DNA of 64,000 nt from Chaetomium olivaceum (taxonomy: Eukaryota; Ascomycota; Sordariomycetes; Sordariales; Chaetomiaceae): positions 1-64,000 of the forward strand of contig JAYWVB010000057.1 of the NCBI GenBank assembly GCA_039881045.1. Reading direction: 5' to 3'. Under the pieces are notes generated by a model that searched no databases, was not told the origin of the DNA, and worked only from the letters and a program-made list of their open reading frames with translations. Below, in pieces: positions 21,866 to 33,140 of the stretch; position 1 is the stretch's first letter; the number at the start of each line of letters is the position of its first letter. The translations under genes were made by a program, and so were the position numbers.

Positions 21866-22817
21866 ATGGCCGCTGAACAACGAAAGCTGCTCGGTACGTC
21901 TCAATTCCAATCCCTTCCCACGTTATCCCATCCCCACCACCGAGTACAACCGCGAGTGCAACGGCGAGTTCAATGGTCAATGCTAACCCTTTGCAGAGCA
22001 GCTGATGGGCGGGGGCATGGCGTCGCGCAGCGCCCAGCTCCCACTGACCGACCCCAAAGTGTGCCGCTCCTACCTGGTCGGCACCTGCCCGCACGACCTC
22101 TTCACCAACACCAAGGCCGACCTGGGCGCGTGCCCGCGCGTGCACTCGGAGGCGCTCAAGGCCGAGTACGAGGGGCTGCCCGAGCCCGAGAAGAAAAAAT
22201 ACGGCTTCGAGTACGACTACATGCGCGACCTGCAGAACCGGATCGACTCGTGCAACCGCAACATCGACACGCTGCAGCGGCGTCTCGAAAAGACCCCCGA
22301 CGAGGTGCGCCAGACCAACGCGCTGCTCAAGTCCATCTCGGACCTGGGGTCGACCGTCGCCAACGGCCTGCTCGAGGTCGAGATCCTGGCCGAGTCGGGC
22401 GAGGTCGCCCGCGCCTACGACGAGTACTACAAGGTGCGCCACGCCCAGGCCGCCAAGGCCGAGCGCGAGAAGGAGCTCAAGTCGCTGTCGGAGACGTCGG
22501 GACCCTCGGGACACCAGAAGTTGCAGGTCTGTGATGTGTGCGGTGCCTATCTGAGTCGGCTCGATAACGACCGCCGGCTGGCCGACCATTTCTTTGGCAA
22601 GATGCACCTGGGCTTTGCTCAGATGCGCAAGGCGTACGACGCCTTTCCCAAGGAGATGCGCGGGAGGCAACGCGCGCCGATGCCGATGGGTGGTGGGGAC
22701 GAAGAGATGGGTGGTGTGCCGACCGGTCCCGGGGGAGGGTATGGTGACGGTTGGAAGGGGCCGAGGGGTCCGAGAAGTGGAGGGTTCCGCCCGCGCGGGC
22801 CACGGAGAGGGTGGTAG
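21866..22817 (+). CDS. LUC7: U1 snRNP-associated protein Luc7
   Basis: Model: 21866..21893, 21997..22817, 282 residues. A pre-mRNA splicing factor of U1 snRNP that influences 5' splice-site choice. The N-terminal EQLMG start, the CCCH-type zinc finger (CRSYLVGTCPHDLF ... ACPRVH), the coiled middle and the second C2H2 zinc finger (CDVCGAYLSRLDNDRR ... HFFGKMHLGF) are all present and in order. A Gly/Arg/Pro-rich tail replaces the RS tail of animal proteins. The first exon is only 28 nt, with the intron in phase 1, giving MAAEQRKLLEQLMGG. Assignment is secure. Confidence 0.95.
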
Positions 22818-23320
22818 ATGTCCGGTGTACACAGTACTATATGTAAGCTTCGCATTAGCAGGTGTTTGGCGTTTTTAAATGGGGTTAAAATGGCAATATA
22901 TCATGGTCGGGATATGGTCCGGTGGGTTTAGGCCAACACGCTTGGGTAGACTCGTGGAGTAATGTATATTTTCTCCAAGATCGGCACGATACAGTTCAGC
23001 TCGTCCAATGTCTAGATGTATATACAAGAATTGGTGCAAGGAAATGCTGCCTTGCCGTGTCTCCTGGCCAAACCACGTCTCGTCGGCCTTGACATTTATG
23101 GGCTTTTAGACGTGCACTGTCAACAGTCATTTCTCTTGTCGCAATTCGGTATAGCAGTTGGCTGTCCATGTGGTTTGCCTGTCTAACGCGTTTGTTATCA
23201 CGATTGGTACGGTTCGGATGGCGACCTTTTAACCAGGTGCTCCGAAATAAGCATCGCTCCGTTCCTACCCACGCCTATCCTCCAACATGACTGCTTCCCA
23301 CGAGCCGCTCACCACACCTC
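22818..23320. other. Convergent 3' region
   Basis: 503 bp between convergent genes; 3' UTRs only, nothing else seen. Confidence 0.5.
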
Positions 23321-24766
23321 CTAGGATGGGTTCTCATTGGCATCGAGGGTCGCAGCCACCTCCTCGTCCCACTTGCCTATAGGCGACGAGATCGGATAGT
23401 CCGTGGCATTGGGTTTCGGGACCCAGGCCGTGTCGACCTTCTTAGGGGCCGCGGCCGATGATGGCAAGGCAGGGAAGTCCTCCTTCTTCAAGTCGGCCTT
23501 CTTAGGCGGCGGGGGCGGTGCCGAAGCAGGCCCCTCCTGCTGCCGGCCCTGGTCCCGATTATACTCTCCCTCGCGCTCGTCAAACAGCGCCCGGCCACCT
23601 CCCCTCCCCCCTCTTCCCCTACCACCCCGTCCCCTAAACCCGCCACCCCTCCCCCTCAGCCCAAACCCATCATACTCCCCGCCTTCATCCACCGGTGCTT
23701 GATTCGCAAACCGACTCCCTCCCAACCCCCCAACTCCACCACCACCACCACCCCCCGCAGCACCTGACCTCGCCCCCCTAACCCCACCATGCGCCCCCTT
23801 AAACCCCCTCCCCCCCCCTTCCTCCTCCCTCTCCCTCTCCTCCTTCCCCGCATCCCACCCACCCCCCTCCTTCATCCCCATCGCCTTCAACTTCCTCTCC
23901 CTATTACGTGCCCTCTCATCCTCCAGCTTGCGGCGCTCCTCATCGGCCACCTTGCGCCGCGCCGCATCCTCGGCCTTGCGGCGCCGCGCCTCCTCCATGC
24001 CGCGCGCGTACGCGACCGCGTGCTCCGACTCGTCGCGCTGCGCTTCCTCGAACCGCCGCGTCTTCTCGGCCGCCAAAACACGCATCTTTTCCATCCGCGC
24101 CGCCAGCTCCGTGTCCGTCAGCTTGGTGCGCGGGTTCGCGCCCGAGTTGAGCCGCGCGTGCGACACGGCCGAGGCTGTGTTAGCGCCCCCGCTGCCGCTG
24201 CCGCTGCCGCTGGCGGGTGCTTGGGGGGTGTTGGTTGCGGTGGTGGTGTTGGGGGTCGCGGTCGCGGTGGTGGTGGTGGTGGTGGTTGTGGTGGAAGAGG
24301 AGGAGGCGGTGGTGTGGTCGCGCGGACCGGTGGGTGGTTGTTTGGTGGTTGGGGCGTCGGCGTCGGTTGGGGCCGCGGTGGCGGTGCTGGTGCTGCTCTC
24401 TTGGGTAGAGGGGGCGTCGCTGGAAACGCTGGGAGGTGGTTTGGGCGATCTAGGCTTGTTGTGGTGGTTCTTGTTGTTATTGTTGTTATTGTTGTTTTTC
24501 TGGGAGGGACGGGGAGGGTTGCTGTCGGGCCTGGGAGCATGGCGGGATTGTGCTAGCGATGACCTTCCGGGTTGAGCTGGCCGGGCGGGGGGTGGTTTGA
24601 CTACCGCAGGCGCCGGCGCTGGTTCGGGCTGCGCGGGGGCATGGTGAGTAGTGGTAACCGGAGTAGGTTCCGGCACATCGACCGTCTCTTCTTCTTCCTC
24701 CACCGGCTCGATGTCGTCAGAAAACAGATCGTCGTCGGTGCGGCCGCCAAACTGGTCTTGGTCCAT
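23321..24766 (-). CDS. RG-rich low-complexity protein, possibly RNA- or ribosome-associated
   Basis: Single exon, 481 residues from the ATG at 24766 (MDQDQFGGRTDDDLFSDDIE). The frame is open 52 codons further upstream, but that part is unlike coding sequence. Order: acidic N-terminus; Pro/Ala-rich linker; poly-Asn; Thr-rich stretch; a long charged helix (about 100 residues, Arg/Glu/Lys, EEARRRKAEDAARRK) likely a coiled coil; RGG-type Gly/Arg repeats (GGGFRGRGGRGRGGRGG); and KKEDFPALPSS near the end, a short motif seen in several fungal Stm1/Oga1-like and other RNA-associated proteins. No catalytic domain. An RNA-binding role is inferred from RGG content and that motif. Confidence 0.7.
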   Translation of the reverse strand: MDQDQFGGRTDDDLFSDDIEPVEEEEETVDVPEPTPVTTTHHAPAQPEPAPAPAVVKPPPARPAQPGRSSLAQSRHAPRPDSNPPRPSQKNNNNNNNNKNHHNKPRSPKPPPSVSSDAPSTQESSTSTATAAPTDADAPTTKQPPTGPRDHTTASSSSTTTTTTTTTATATPNTTTATNTPQAPASGSGSGSGGANTASAVSHARLNSGANPRTKLTDTELAARMEKMRVLAAEKTRRFEEAQRDESEHAVAYARGMEEARRRKAEDAARRKVADEERRKLEDERARNRERKLKAMGMKEGGGWDAGKEEREREEEGGGRGFKGAHGGVRGARSGAAGGGGGGGVGGLGGSRFANQAPVDEGGEYDGFGLRGRGGGFRGRGGRGRGGRGGGRALFDEREGEYNRDQGRQQEGPASAPPPPPKKADLKKEDFPALPSSAAAPKKVDTAWVPKPNATDYPISSPIGKWDEEVAATLDANENPS

Positions 24767-25556
24767 GATTGCAAATTGAAGGGGTATTGCGGATTGCTGG
24801 AAGAATAAAGGTACGAATAATGGTATAGACGTGCAAAGCGAAGGATTGAGAAGCATATACTTAAGGCCAGGGATGATGCGAACTGTTCGGTTGAGGAGCC
24901 TGAATGTGGGGGAAAGTGGCATTCATATGCGATCGCGTTCAATGCCTGTTGGCGGGGCTGTTCAGAGGGGCAGGGTTCGCAGATCGCTGGAGCTCCCAAG
25001 CATCTGAGCGGTGCTCACAAAGATAGAGAAGACCACCCCTCACCTGGTGGCAACTGGCAGTTTTCTTTCTCACAAACTGGCAACCCACGGTGCGAGTCCA
25101 AGCTCTGCTTTGTATTATTTTTTTGACCCTTTGACTGGAGTCCTACATCATTCCCTTCTATGTTCTTCACAAATAAACCCATCTACAAACCCCACCGTAT
25201 TTTCATTTGTTGACTCACAACATGCTCGACCCGAGACAAACCAGGCGATGCTTCGAGACGGAAGTACTCGCATGAATGGCATTGTTCGATTCTCGAGTTT
25301 CCACGCAACCACCACCACAATGAATTGTTTGCGACCTCTTTAGCCCCCTTTCGGGTACACGGTAAACAAAAACATGCCGAAGAAACCGACTATTTCATCC
25401 CACCGGCTTGCTTCACACATTTAAATATGCACGCACACATTTGAGTTGAGTTCATGATTCTTATTTGTGAAAATCCCCAGTCAACACGGGCCTCTCCTCC
25501 CAATCATCCGTGCCCTCTCCCCCTTTGTCCCATCGACTCCCCAGCGGTCAACAACC
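24767..25556. other. Intergenic, about 0.8 kb
   Basis: 5' flank of the RG-rich gene and 3' flank of the GMC gene. A 110-codon open frame at 25011-25343 has no recognisable feature. Nothing else seen. Confidence 0.5.
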
Positions 25557-27680
25557 TCACCATCCCTGCTTCTTCCAGTCCTTGATGATAATATCCGCAG
25601 CCTACATAAGGTATCCAATTAGCATTCCGGTCTCACTCTTCACGAATTAAAGGATCATCTCAGACAAGGAAATAAAAAACTCACCTTCTCTCCAACCGCA
25701 TACGCCGTCGCACTGAGATGCGCCGCCGGCACAATCGGCATCACGCTCATATCCACCACCCGCAGCCCCTTCGCGCCATGCACCTTCAAGCTCGGCCCGA
25801 CCACACCACCCCTGCTCTTGGGTAGCATCGCGGCCGTGCAGCACGGGTGCATGAACGACAGGATGCTCTTGGTGCGCACGTACTGGTCGAGCGCGGCGTC
25901 GTCGTCGGCAATCTCCGGACCGGGCGCGATCTCCGCCGCCCCGCGCGCCTGCATCGTCGGCGTGTCCAGCAGCCCGCGCAGGTACCGCACCTGCGCCAGC
26001 TGCACGACCACGTCGACGGGTTGGTCCCGGCCCGGTAGTCCAGGATCGGCTTCTCGAGCGGGTTGGCCAGGTCCAGACGCACGGTGCCGCGGCTCAGCGG
26101 GTGCAGCAGGAAGGACCATGCCGTGCCGGGGGCTTGGCCGGTTGCCCAGGGGGTCTCGAGGCTGGGGGATTGCGGGTTGTCGAGCAGGTTGGCGATGGCG
26201 AGCAGCTGGGCGTTGTAGCCGGCGACCATGGCCGGGATGGTGCCGACATCGGCGGGGAGGTAGGAGGCCGCGGAGCCGTCGGCGACCATGGCGCGGATCT
26301 GGTCCGTGATGGCGGCGTAGTCGGGCGTCACGTGCGGCAGCGAGACATAGATGGCGCTGTTGCCGCCCGCGAGCGTGTAGGGCCCGCGCGCGGGCGTCTC
26401 GTCGAAGCCGGCGGTGGCGTCGGCCTTGAAGGTCGCGTTGGCGGCCATCTCGGTGGGGAGCGGGTAGAAGTCGTAGGGTTGCGTGTAGTTCCAGCTGACC
26501 GGCGGGCCCGAGTGGTCCTGCAGGTTGGCGCCGACGCCCGGCAGGTCCAGCGTCAGCGGGATGCCGGCCGTGGCGAGGAAGGATGCCGCGCCGATGCCGC
26601 TCCGCTGCAGCACCGTGGGCGTGTGCAGCGCGCCGGCCGAGATGATGACCTCGCCGTCAACCGTGACGTTGAACAAGTGGCCGTCTGCCAAGGAGCGCGC
26701 TTCGACAAGCGGCGGGCCGGCGTTGGGGCCGTTAGGGTAGACCACCCTGACAACCTGGTGTTGCACCAGGAGGTCGTAGTTCGACCGGGGAAGCACATCG
26801 GCATAGTGGCCGAGCCCGGCGTGCGACCGTCTCGCCGTGACGGGGTGCTGCGAGGTCGGGACCCAGCAGATGCCCTCCTTGTCGCCGCCAGCGCAGTCCT
26901 GGGGGGTGTTGATGCCCAACTCCTGCCATACTTGCCTGAGGAGGGGTTGGTCGGCCCATTGGAAGGACGAAAAGGAGCTGTAAATGGGAGTCGAGTTCCC
27001 GTACGAAGTCACATCCCACGTGTAGTTGTACCGTTGGGTGATTTCTGCGGGCGGCTCGGTGAAGGTCGTGCTCTATCGCACCAGCGGTGTCAGTCTCGGC
27101 CTTCATGGCTCTGCGTGGGTTTTTTTCTCTCACCTTTTGGAAGAAGGGAAAGATTCCATCCCAGTTCCACTTGTTCTGGCACTGGCTGAACTCCGGACCG
27201 GCGGTCTCGGTCCAGGCATCGTAGTCGAAGCGAGACCCGCGGTCAAAGAACATGCCGTTCACCGCACTGCTTCCGCCGACCACCTGGCCAGCTACGACGG
27301 CCGCCTGGTTGCCACCCATTTCCGGGTTAGGGAGGGAGCTGAATGACCAACTCGGGGCGCATCTGGGTTGCCGGTGATCCAGTTTGTCGGGGGGTCGAAG
27401 GTTCCCGGGGCGTAATGGACATCGCCATATTCGATGACGAGCACATTTTCTACGGCGGTCAGTTGGCTGGATGGGCAATGTTCTGAGGGGCTCACTTACT
27501 CGCAGGAAAGGCCTCCGTCAGGCGGTCGGCGACAGTGAGACCGCTCGTACCAGCGCCGACTATGACAATGTCATACTTGTCGCGGAGCTGCGTGACCTGA
27601 CGCTTTACATGGGTCGTTGGGATGCTCGCGGCACTCGTGAGAGCGGCGAGCGACACAAAAGCGGCGCCGATTAGACCCAT
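25557..27680 (-). CDS. Secreted GMC oxidoreductase (AA3-type; two frameshifts)
   Basis: Model: complement(25557..25601, 25685..27072, 27134..27449, 27500..27680), about 643 residues after two single-base corrections. An FAD enzyme of the glucose-methanol-choline / aryl-alcohol oxidase group. Signal peptide at the start; dinucleotide fold DIVIVGAGTSGLTVADRL; GGSSAVNGMFFDRGS; GEVIISAGALHTPTVLQRSG (GMC signature 2); SFMHPCCTAAMLP with the active-site His; and VVDMSVMPIVPAAHLSATAY with the partner region. One base is missing in the G-run at 27354-27357 and one at 26018-26020; both corrections make exon lengths fit phase. The Cys-Cys in HPCCT replaces the more common HxxGT pattern. Substrate unknown; alcohols or sugars by family. 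Confidence 0.88.
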
Positions 27681-28306
27681 TGTATATCGTACCGTTCCAC
27701 AGCTGCACTGAGGATGGAGAGAATCGTCTTCTGGGCTGGTGAACTCGACCCAGAGCTGCCGCTTTTAAATCCGTCCTGCCAACGTTTCCCCCTCTTTCAC
27801 TCCACCGTCGTGACCCGAGAACATGACCCCCAATCTCCCGCTCCCTGTCCCCGTCGTTGGCAGCCCCGAAGCTGCGGACACGGCGGGGTAACTAGGCGTC
27901 AAATTCGTGTTGTTCCTGCGGGCGAGGGTATTCGGTGTAACCCTAGCCCGTTCAGGTCCGCGGCTGGGGGGGTTTGCCGGGGTCGGCCGGGGGTGCCGGT
28001 AGCTTGCCAAGGGCCCCCTCCCTCGCTCTCGCCATGTGCTCGGAATGATTCGCCGAGTTGGACCTTGCAAAGTTCCCTGTCAGTTTGGAACGAGGAGCGG
28101 CATTCTGCCGGTCGCCGAATCCAACCTTGCTGGGAAACCAAACCCCCTCCCCTTGTGAGCTGGGCAAGCTGGGAGCAAAAGGTAATCAGCGGCTGCAATT
28201 CACGTCGGGATTGCGCGAAAGACCCAATTGAACAAGAAACCATGTGTCATTTGAGGGGGAAATCCTTGCCTCCCGCCGGCAACGAACCCCTGTATTTTCC
28301 TTTTCA
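27681..28306. other. Intergenic, about 0.6 kb
   Basis: Promoter of the GMC gene plus the 3' flank of the PTH11-like gene. No feature recognised. Confidence 0.5.
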
Positions 28307-29788
28307 TCAATCGTCTCTGGTTTGTGCCTTTGGCAACGTCCCGGGTTGGTCGTCGTGGCCGCCGCCAGGATTGAGCTCCGCCTGCGAGTCCATATTCCTT
28401 CGCTCGCTCTGATTTCTTTCAACGTCGGTGAGGGTGGTGGTTGCTCCTCCTTGGATCCAAGACCGCCGTGACGGCTGGCCGACTGCCGTACTTGTTGTGT
28501 CCAGCCCTTTGGAGACTCGCCCGAAGCGGAATGCGTGCAAGGGCATCGATCCGATCGTTCTCGGCCGTGTCGAGTCGGGGTCCTCCAACGACTGGTGGTG
28601 GTACGGGAGGATGCGGTCCATCAACGGTCGAAATACCTTGGACAAGAGCGGCTTCAGCGTCGGCATGCAGCCGCATATGATGGCTATATTGACCTCGGCC
28701 GTCGACCAGTTGGCGATGGTGACCAGGTGCCATGTCGCGTCGTCGATGTAGAGCAGCTGGTGCAGCCAGACGGTGCGTACCACGGAAATGGTGCAGAGAC
28801 TGGCACCCTGTCGTCAGCAGCGGTCGCAGAGGGACGCAACGGCACCACGCGGTCCTCAAGGAATGTGGGCAAGACTTACAACAACCCCAACGTGAAAACA
28901 AACAAGAGGCCAATCTTTTGACGCACGGGGATCGTCATGCTCACCACGACGGGAATCGGGATAAGGAAGATCATGAAATCCGTGACGATGTGCAAATACG
29001 TCAGCACCCACCAGACCTCGAACGGATGGCAGTACCCCTCCAGCTCGGATATCCACATCTTCTGAAGAGGAATGCAAATGGTGAGGTACATGCCAAAGCC
29101 CCAGACATTGTAGACGACTACGAAGGCGAGGGTCCACCGAGACACCTTGCGAATGTACTCGTGGGTCAGGACCCGGAGGTACAGCAGGAGGATCGAGACC
29201 TTGGTGAGGCAGAGGCTCAGGTTGTAACACATGGTGCCGAAATAGGACCACTGCTCGTTATAACGCGCCGCTATGTCAGCCACCTTCATCTTTCGCTCAC
29301 TTGCTCAGTTATTATCGGGCTCACTGACTTTGCGGTACATGCTGTACACTTCTGCCGACACATTCTTCCTATGTCGGCCCAGCCCGTTTTTGCTTTCTGC
29401 GTTCCGCGTTAGCAGGCCAAAGCGACATATGGACCGGCTCAGCAGTTTCAAGCTCACCCAAAATGACGAAAACACCGTAGCCAACACCGAGGAACTAGTA
29501 CGAGCCCAGCCAGCCGGCCGATTGATTAGCTCCGCCTGCCCTTACCCACACGGGAGACTCTTAGCGAGACAGGGACGGGGAGGGGAAGCCTACCATCGAG
29601 ACTAGCATGCACCAGTCCTCGCTCTTGACGGAGCGGAGCAGCTTCGCTCGCACATAAAAGCGCATGGCCACCGCCACGGCCGAAACAGAAGTTAGGACGG
29701 CCGCCGAGATGAGAATCGAGCTGGACCGCTCGCTTTCGGCCGCGGTGGGAGGGATTCCCGTGGGCGGGACTGCCGACGACAATGACAT
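28307..29788 (-). CDS. PTH11-like seven-helix membrane protein (fungal rhodopsin-type domain)
   Basis: Model: complement(28307..28799, 28880..29283, 29329..29396, 29458..29494, 29594..29788), 398 residues, all phases consistent and no frameshift. Features typical of the large ascomycete family: AVAMRFYVRAKLLRSVKSEDW after helix 1, GLGRH (residues about 80-84), NEQWSYFGTMCYNLSLCLTK with VSILLLYLRV, WGFGMYLTICIPLQKMW, DFMIFLIPIPVV, LCTISVVRTVWL, and STAEVNIAIICGCMPTLKPL, followed by a Ser/Thr-rich cytosolic tail. Members are putative GPCR-like receptors; ligands are mostly unknown. Two small exons (37 and 68 nt) will confuse gene finders. Frames skipping them lose the GLGRH motif. Confidence 0.85.
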
Positions 29789-31145
29789 CTGTGGAGCCGC
29801 GCGCCGTGCCTGCTATTTGGTGTGGTTGACATGGACCGTTGGGAGCGGATAACCAGCAGGGGACGGGGCACGAGGGGGAGGGAGGGAGCGGGGAGGACAA
29901 GTAGTAGTGAGGCTGTTTTAGTGAGCAATTCGGATCCTCTCTCCCTTTAAGTCGTCCCCCCTCTGTTACTCATTATTGTTGTCTTGGAGGAACAAAAGAT
30001 CACCGGCTTAGTTATATTTTTTTTCAGGGCAAATCACATCCAACCCGAGGAGACGGAACAAGATCTCGCGAAAATGTCCCAGCCGAGAGGCACGGTTTCA
30101 GCCCGCCTCCTCGTGCGCGCAAGAATGGACCATGCGACGGCGGTGTGTTAGGCCAATCACTTGGCTTGGGAAGAGGGTCTCAGAGCCGCTTCTTCACCGG
30201 TTCTGGTCCCTTCAAGCAAATCGTGGCGTCAAGGCGGGCACAAGGGTCCTCTTCCCCGGCCGCCACACGACCCCTTTTGAGCTTGTGGCTCTCGCGGGGC
30301 GTCAGCAAGCTCCAGGACCGAGATGGCCAGATGCAGAGCACAAGCCACACGACAAGGTGCTTTTGGGACTTTCGGAAGATCCCATATTATCTCCCTCCCC
30401 GTTCGGGCCGTTCTTTTGTTCTCGTCTCCGAACCCGAAGGCAGCACGTCCGTCTCAGACCACGGTGAAGACTGTTTATGCGCGTTCAAGCTTTTCAGGCT
30501 TGGGCCGGTTGGATATTTGTCAATCCTTTGCCGGTTTAGGCATTCCTATCCACGCCGTGCCGCGAGAGCCCGCCTGATTGGTCCCGTCGCGGTCCGTGGC
30601 TCCCGGTTGCTCGGACTCGACGCGGGACTGCGGGAGTCTGCTTCCTGCCTCTGACGGAACCCAGGTGCCCAGACACGCCAGACAATGCCAAACCCACCAG
30701 TCTCCACGCGATGGATTCCAAAATGCGACCACAGACAGGCTGCTGCACGAGGAAGAAGTTACCAACACTCCCATACAACGGCGTGCCAAGAAACTCTCTT
30801 TGAATCACCTCATCGGTGATGTTGCTGGTGAATCTTGTTTTGGTGTTTTCGAAGTCCTCTATTGTCTTCGAGTGGAACAAAGACAGTCAAGGGAACAATG
30901 TCTTCTTTGTTTCGCGATCCACATTGGGCTATACTTATGGGTTATGGATGGACAATCCTTATGTGGCATTCTAAGAGCATTGTTCACCATTTACTGCTCA
31001 AGGAACGAGATCATGGCTTGCCCTACCGAGACGGTGGCGAGATCTCTTCATCTCTATATAAGCAGCCAAATCTCGCCTCACATCCAATCATGAGGTGCGT
31101 TCAAACGAAACGACTACCCACAACCACATAGCAACCCAAGACAAG
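29789..31145. promoter_or_regulatory. Divergent promoter region, PTH11-like gene / AA11-like gene
   Basis: 1.36 kb without a recognised gene. A TATA box lies at 31055-31062 for the plus-strand gene. A CreA-type GCGGGG hexamer occurs at 30294-30299; a single hexamer is weak evidence. Confidence 0.5.
31055..31062 (+). promoter_or_regulatory. TATA box
   Basis: TATATAAG about 85 bp upstream of the AA11-like start codon, a normal distance allowing a short 5' UTR. Confidence 0.7.
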
Positions 31146-32283
31146 ATGACTATCTACACTACATCAGTCGCGGCCCTGGCCCTCCTGCTGGGCACCGCGC
31201 ACGGGCACATGGTAATGACCACCCCTACCCCCTTTAACCTCCACGGTACAACGCCGCTCCTCCAGGTCGACCCTCTCGGGAAATTCCCTTTCCCGTGCCA
31301 GGGCGTCTTCGACGTCGTGGAAAACAACCCAATCACGGCCGGCACCCTTCAGACGGTCAAGGTAAACGGTGGCGCGCAACACGGCGGCGGGTCCTGCCAG
31401 TTCAGCCTGACGTATGAGAACCCCCCTCCGGCAGACAAGTCCAAGTGGAAGACCATCTACACCATCATCGGCGGGTGCCCGGTCTCGGCCGTGGGCAACC
31501 TGCCCGTCACCGGCACAGACCCGGATGGGCGGGCCCAGTCCCTCCAGTGCGGCAACGACAGCGGTGTCGAGTGCATCCGCCAGTTCGACATCCCCATCCC
31601 CAAGGAGCTGCCCAACGGCAACGCCACCTTCGCCTGGACCTGGTTCAACAAGATCGGCAACCGCGAGGTGTACATGAACTGCGCCCCCGTGAGCATCACG
31701 GGCGGCACCGACAACCAGCAGTTCTTTGAGGACCTGCCCCCCTCTTCCTCGCCAACGCCCCGGCGAGTGCACCACGGGTCAGGGCGTGTTCAACATCCCC
31801 AACCCCGGTAGGTTCGGCAGGGTACTGGAGCAGCCCCTGCCCGGCAACGAAGGGTCGTGTCCCAAGGCGGACCTGCCCACGTTTGAGGGCGGTAACGATA
31901 GCGGCGGCGGCGGCGGCGGTAGCGGAGGGAGCTCTTCGTCCATCATCGCGCCGCCAGTTCCGAGCGCCTCAGCTCCCCCCGTTGCCTCTCCTCCCCCTGC
32001 CTCCTCTGGCTTCATCACACAGACCCAGACCGCCCCCGCAAGCCCCCCTCCTACTTCGGTCGTAGCCCCCCCTGCGCCGAGCGCCACGAACGGTGGCGGC
32101 ACCGGCACCGTGGTTCCGCCTGGTGGCCAGGCCTGTTCGCCCAACGGCGCCATCATCTGCTTCAGCCCAACCTCCTTTGGTCTGTGCGCCAACGGCGTGG
32201 CTATCCCCCAGCCGGTGGCCCCCGGCACTACGTGTATTGCCGGTGTGATCAGCCGACGGAGCGCCAAGTTTGTCCTGTGGTGA
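31146..32283 (+). CDS. AA11-like lytic polysaccharide monooxygenase with C-terminal Cys module (two frameshifts)
   Basis: About 379 residues, single exon, after two corrections. A secreted copper enzyme of the AA11 type, whose known members oxidise chitin. The signal peptide should end just before H21, giving the mature N-terminal copper His. The second ligand is H79 in AQHGGGSCQFSL, and the axial Tyr is Y176 in FAWTWFNKIGNREVYMNC. The frame breaks in the C-run at 31737-31742 and again at 31757-31760; one extra C at each restores LPPLFLANAP joined to GECTTGQGVF. A Gly/Ser/Pro linker then leads to a six-Cys-style end (CSPNGAIICFSPTSFGLC), like the X278 module of AA11 proteins. Stop at 32281-32283. 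Confidence 0.82.
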
Positions 32284-33140
32284 GTATTGTACAAGTAATT
32301 AATTGAATGAATACTGCCGCAATGGCGTTTTGTATTTGACGGATAGAGTAAAGTAAATAATGGGAAGGAGTATGGCGTTTCGAGATTGATAGCATTTAAA
32401 GTAGAATATTGGCATGCTTACCAAATGTAATTTCCCAGCATCCAAATGCCAGGCTGTGTTTTGATTAATTTCTGAGTGCTTGTTTTCGCTGGATCCTAGT
32501 CAAATCTCCCAATTCTCAGATTTGGAACTCATTTAGTGCTGAGTTCCGGTTTCACTACAAATGAACAAATATAATCACCATCACATGGAAAGGTACATTC
32601 GTGTCTTTACTCTAAGTTCAGTTTGAAATCCGAGTTACGAGTTACGTAATTACTTTGTGAACCACTTGATTTCATTCACCAAAGCCATGTCAATACCCAA
32701 ATTGTGTAGCTTCTTCTGTTCTTTGAAACTAAGAGCTGGGCAGGTTGTTGCTTGGTCGGATTTATGTCTTTGTTCTCATCCATAGCACGGCAGTCGGTCT
32801 GTCATCCAGTATGTACAAGCTGACATCCACTCAACTACCTGGGTAGTTATTCTTGACTGCTGCGAATGAAGACATGGAAGGCCAGTCTCCGTCCGAAGTC
32901 CAACTCTTAAACCCCGCTCTCTCATTCTTGAAACCATTGGCTCGTTGGTTCCCGCTCCCCCTTTGGGGCTCCATCTTAGCTACGACGGCCCGATTTCCCT
33001 GCCATGACGATCTCCACCGGTGCGAAAACGTGCTTCCCCAGATTCAGCCGAGCGAACGTTTCTCCGGTATATCCGTTCCATCAACAATAACCCCTCAGAG
33101 TAAGACTAAGAACATCGATACACTACAGACACTCATCAAG
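32284..33140. other. Intergenic, AT-rich in parts
   Basis: 857 bp. 32300-32720 is notably AT-rich; no gene or repeat recognised. The distal part is the promoter of the next plus-strand gene. Confidence 0.5.

Noticed and set aside
21864..22832. 322-codon minus-strand open frame opposite LUC7
   Set aside because: Low-complexity Leu/Val/Gly shadow of a well-supported splicing factor gene.
23789..24575. Overlapping plus-strand frames opposite the RG-rich protein
   Set aside because: Pro/Gly/Val-rich mirror translations of repetitive GC-rich codons; no start context or motifs.
24767..24922. 52-codon upstream extension of the RG-rich protein
   Set aside because: Hydrophobic, non-coding in look, and followed by a well-placed ATG at 24766.
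25011..25343. 110-codon plus-strand frame between the RG-rich and GMC genes
   Set aside because: No motif, no plausible splice partners.
26101..27189. Long plus-strand open frame opposite the GMC gene
   Set aside because: An antisense shadow caused by GC-rich third positions; no domain motifs, while the minus strand carries a complete enzyme.
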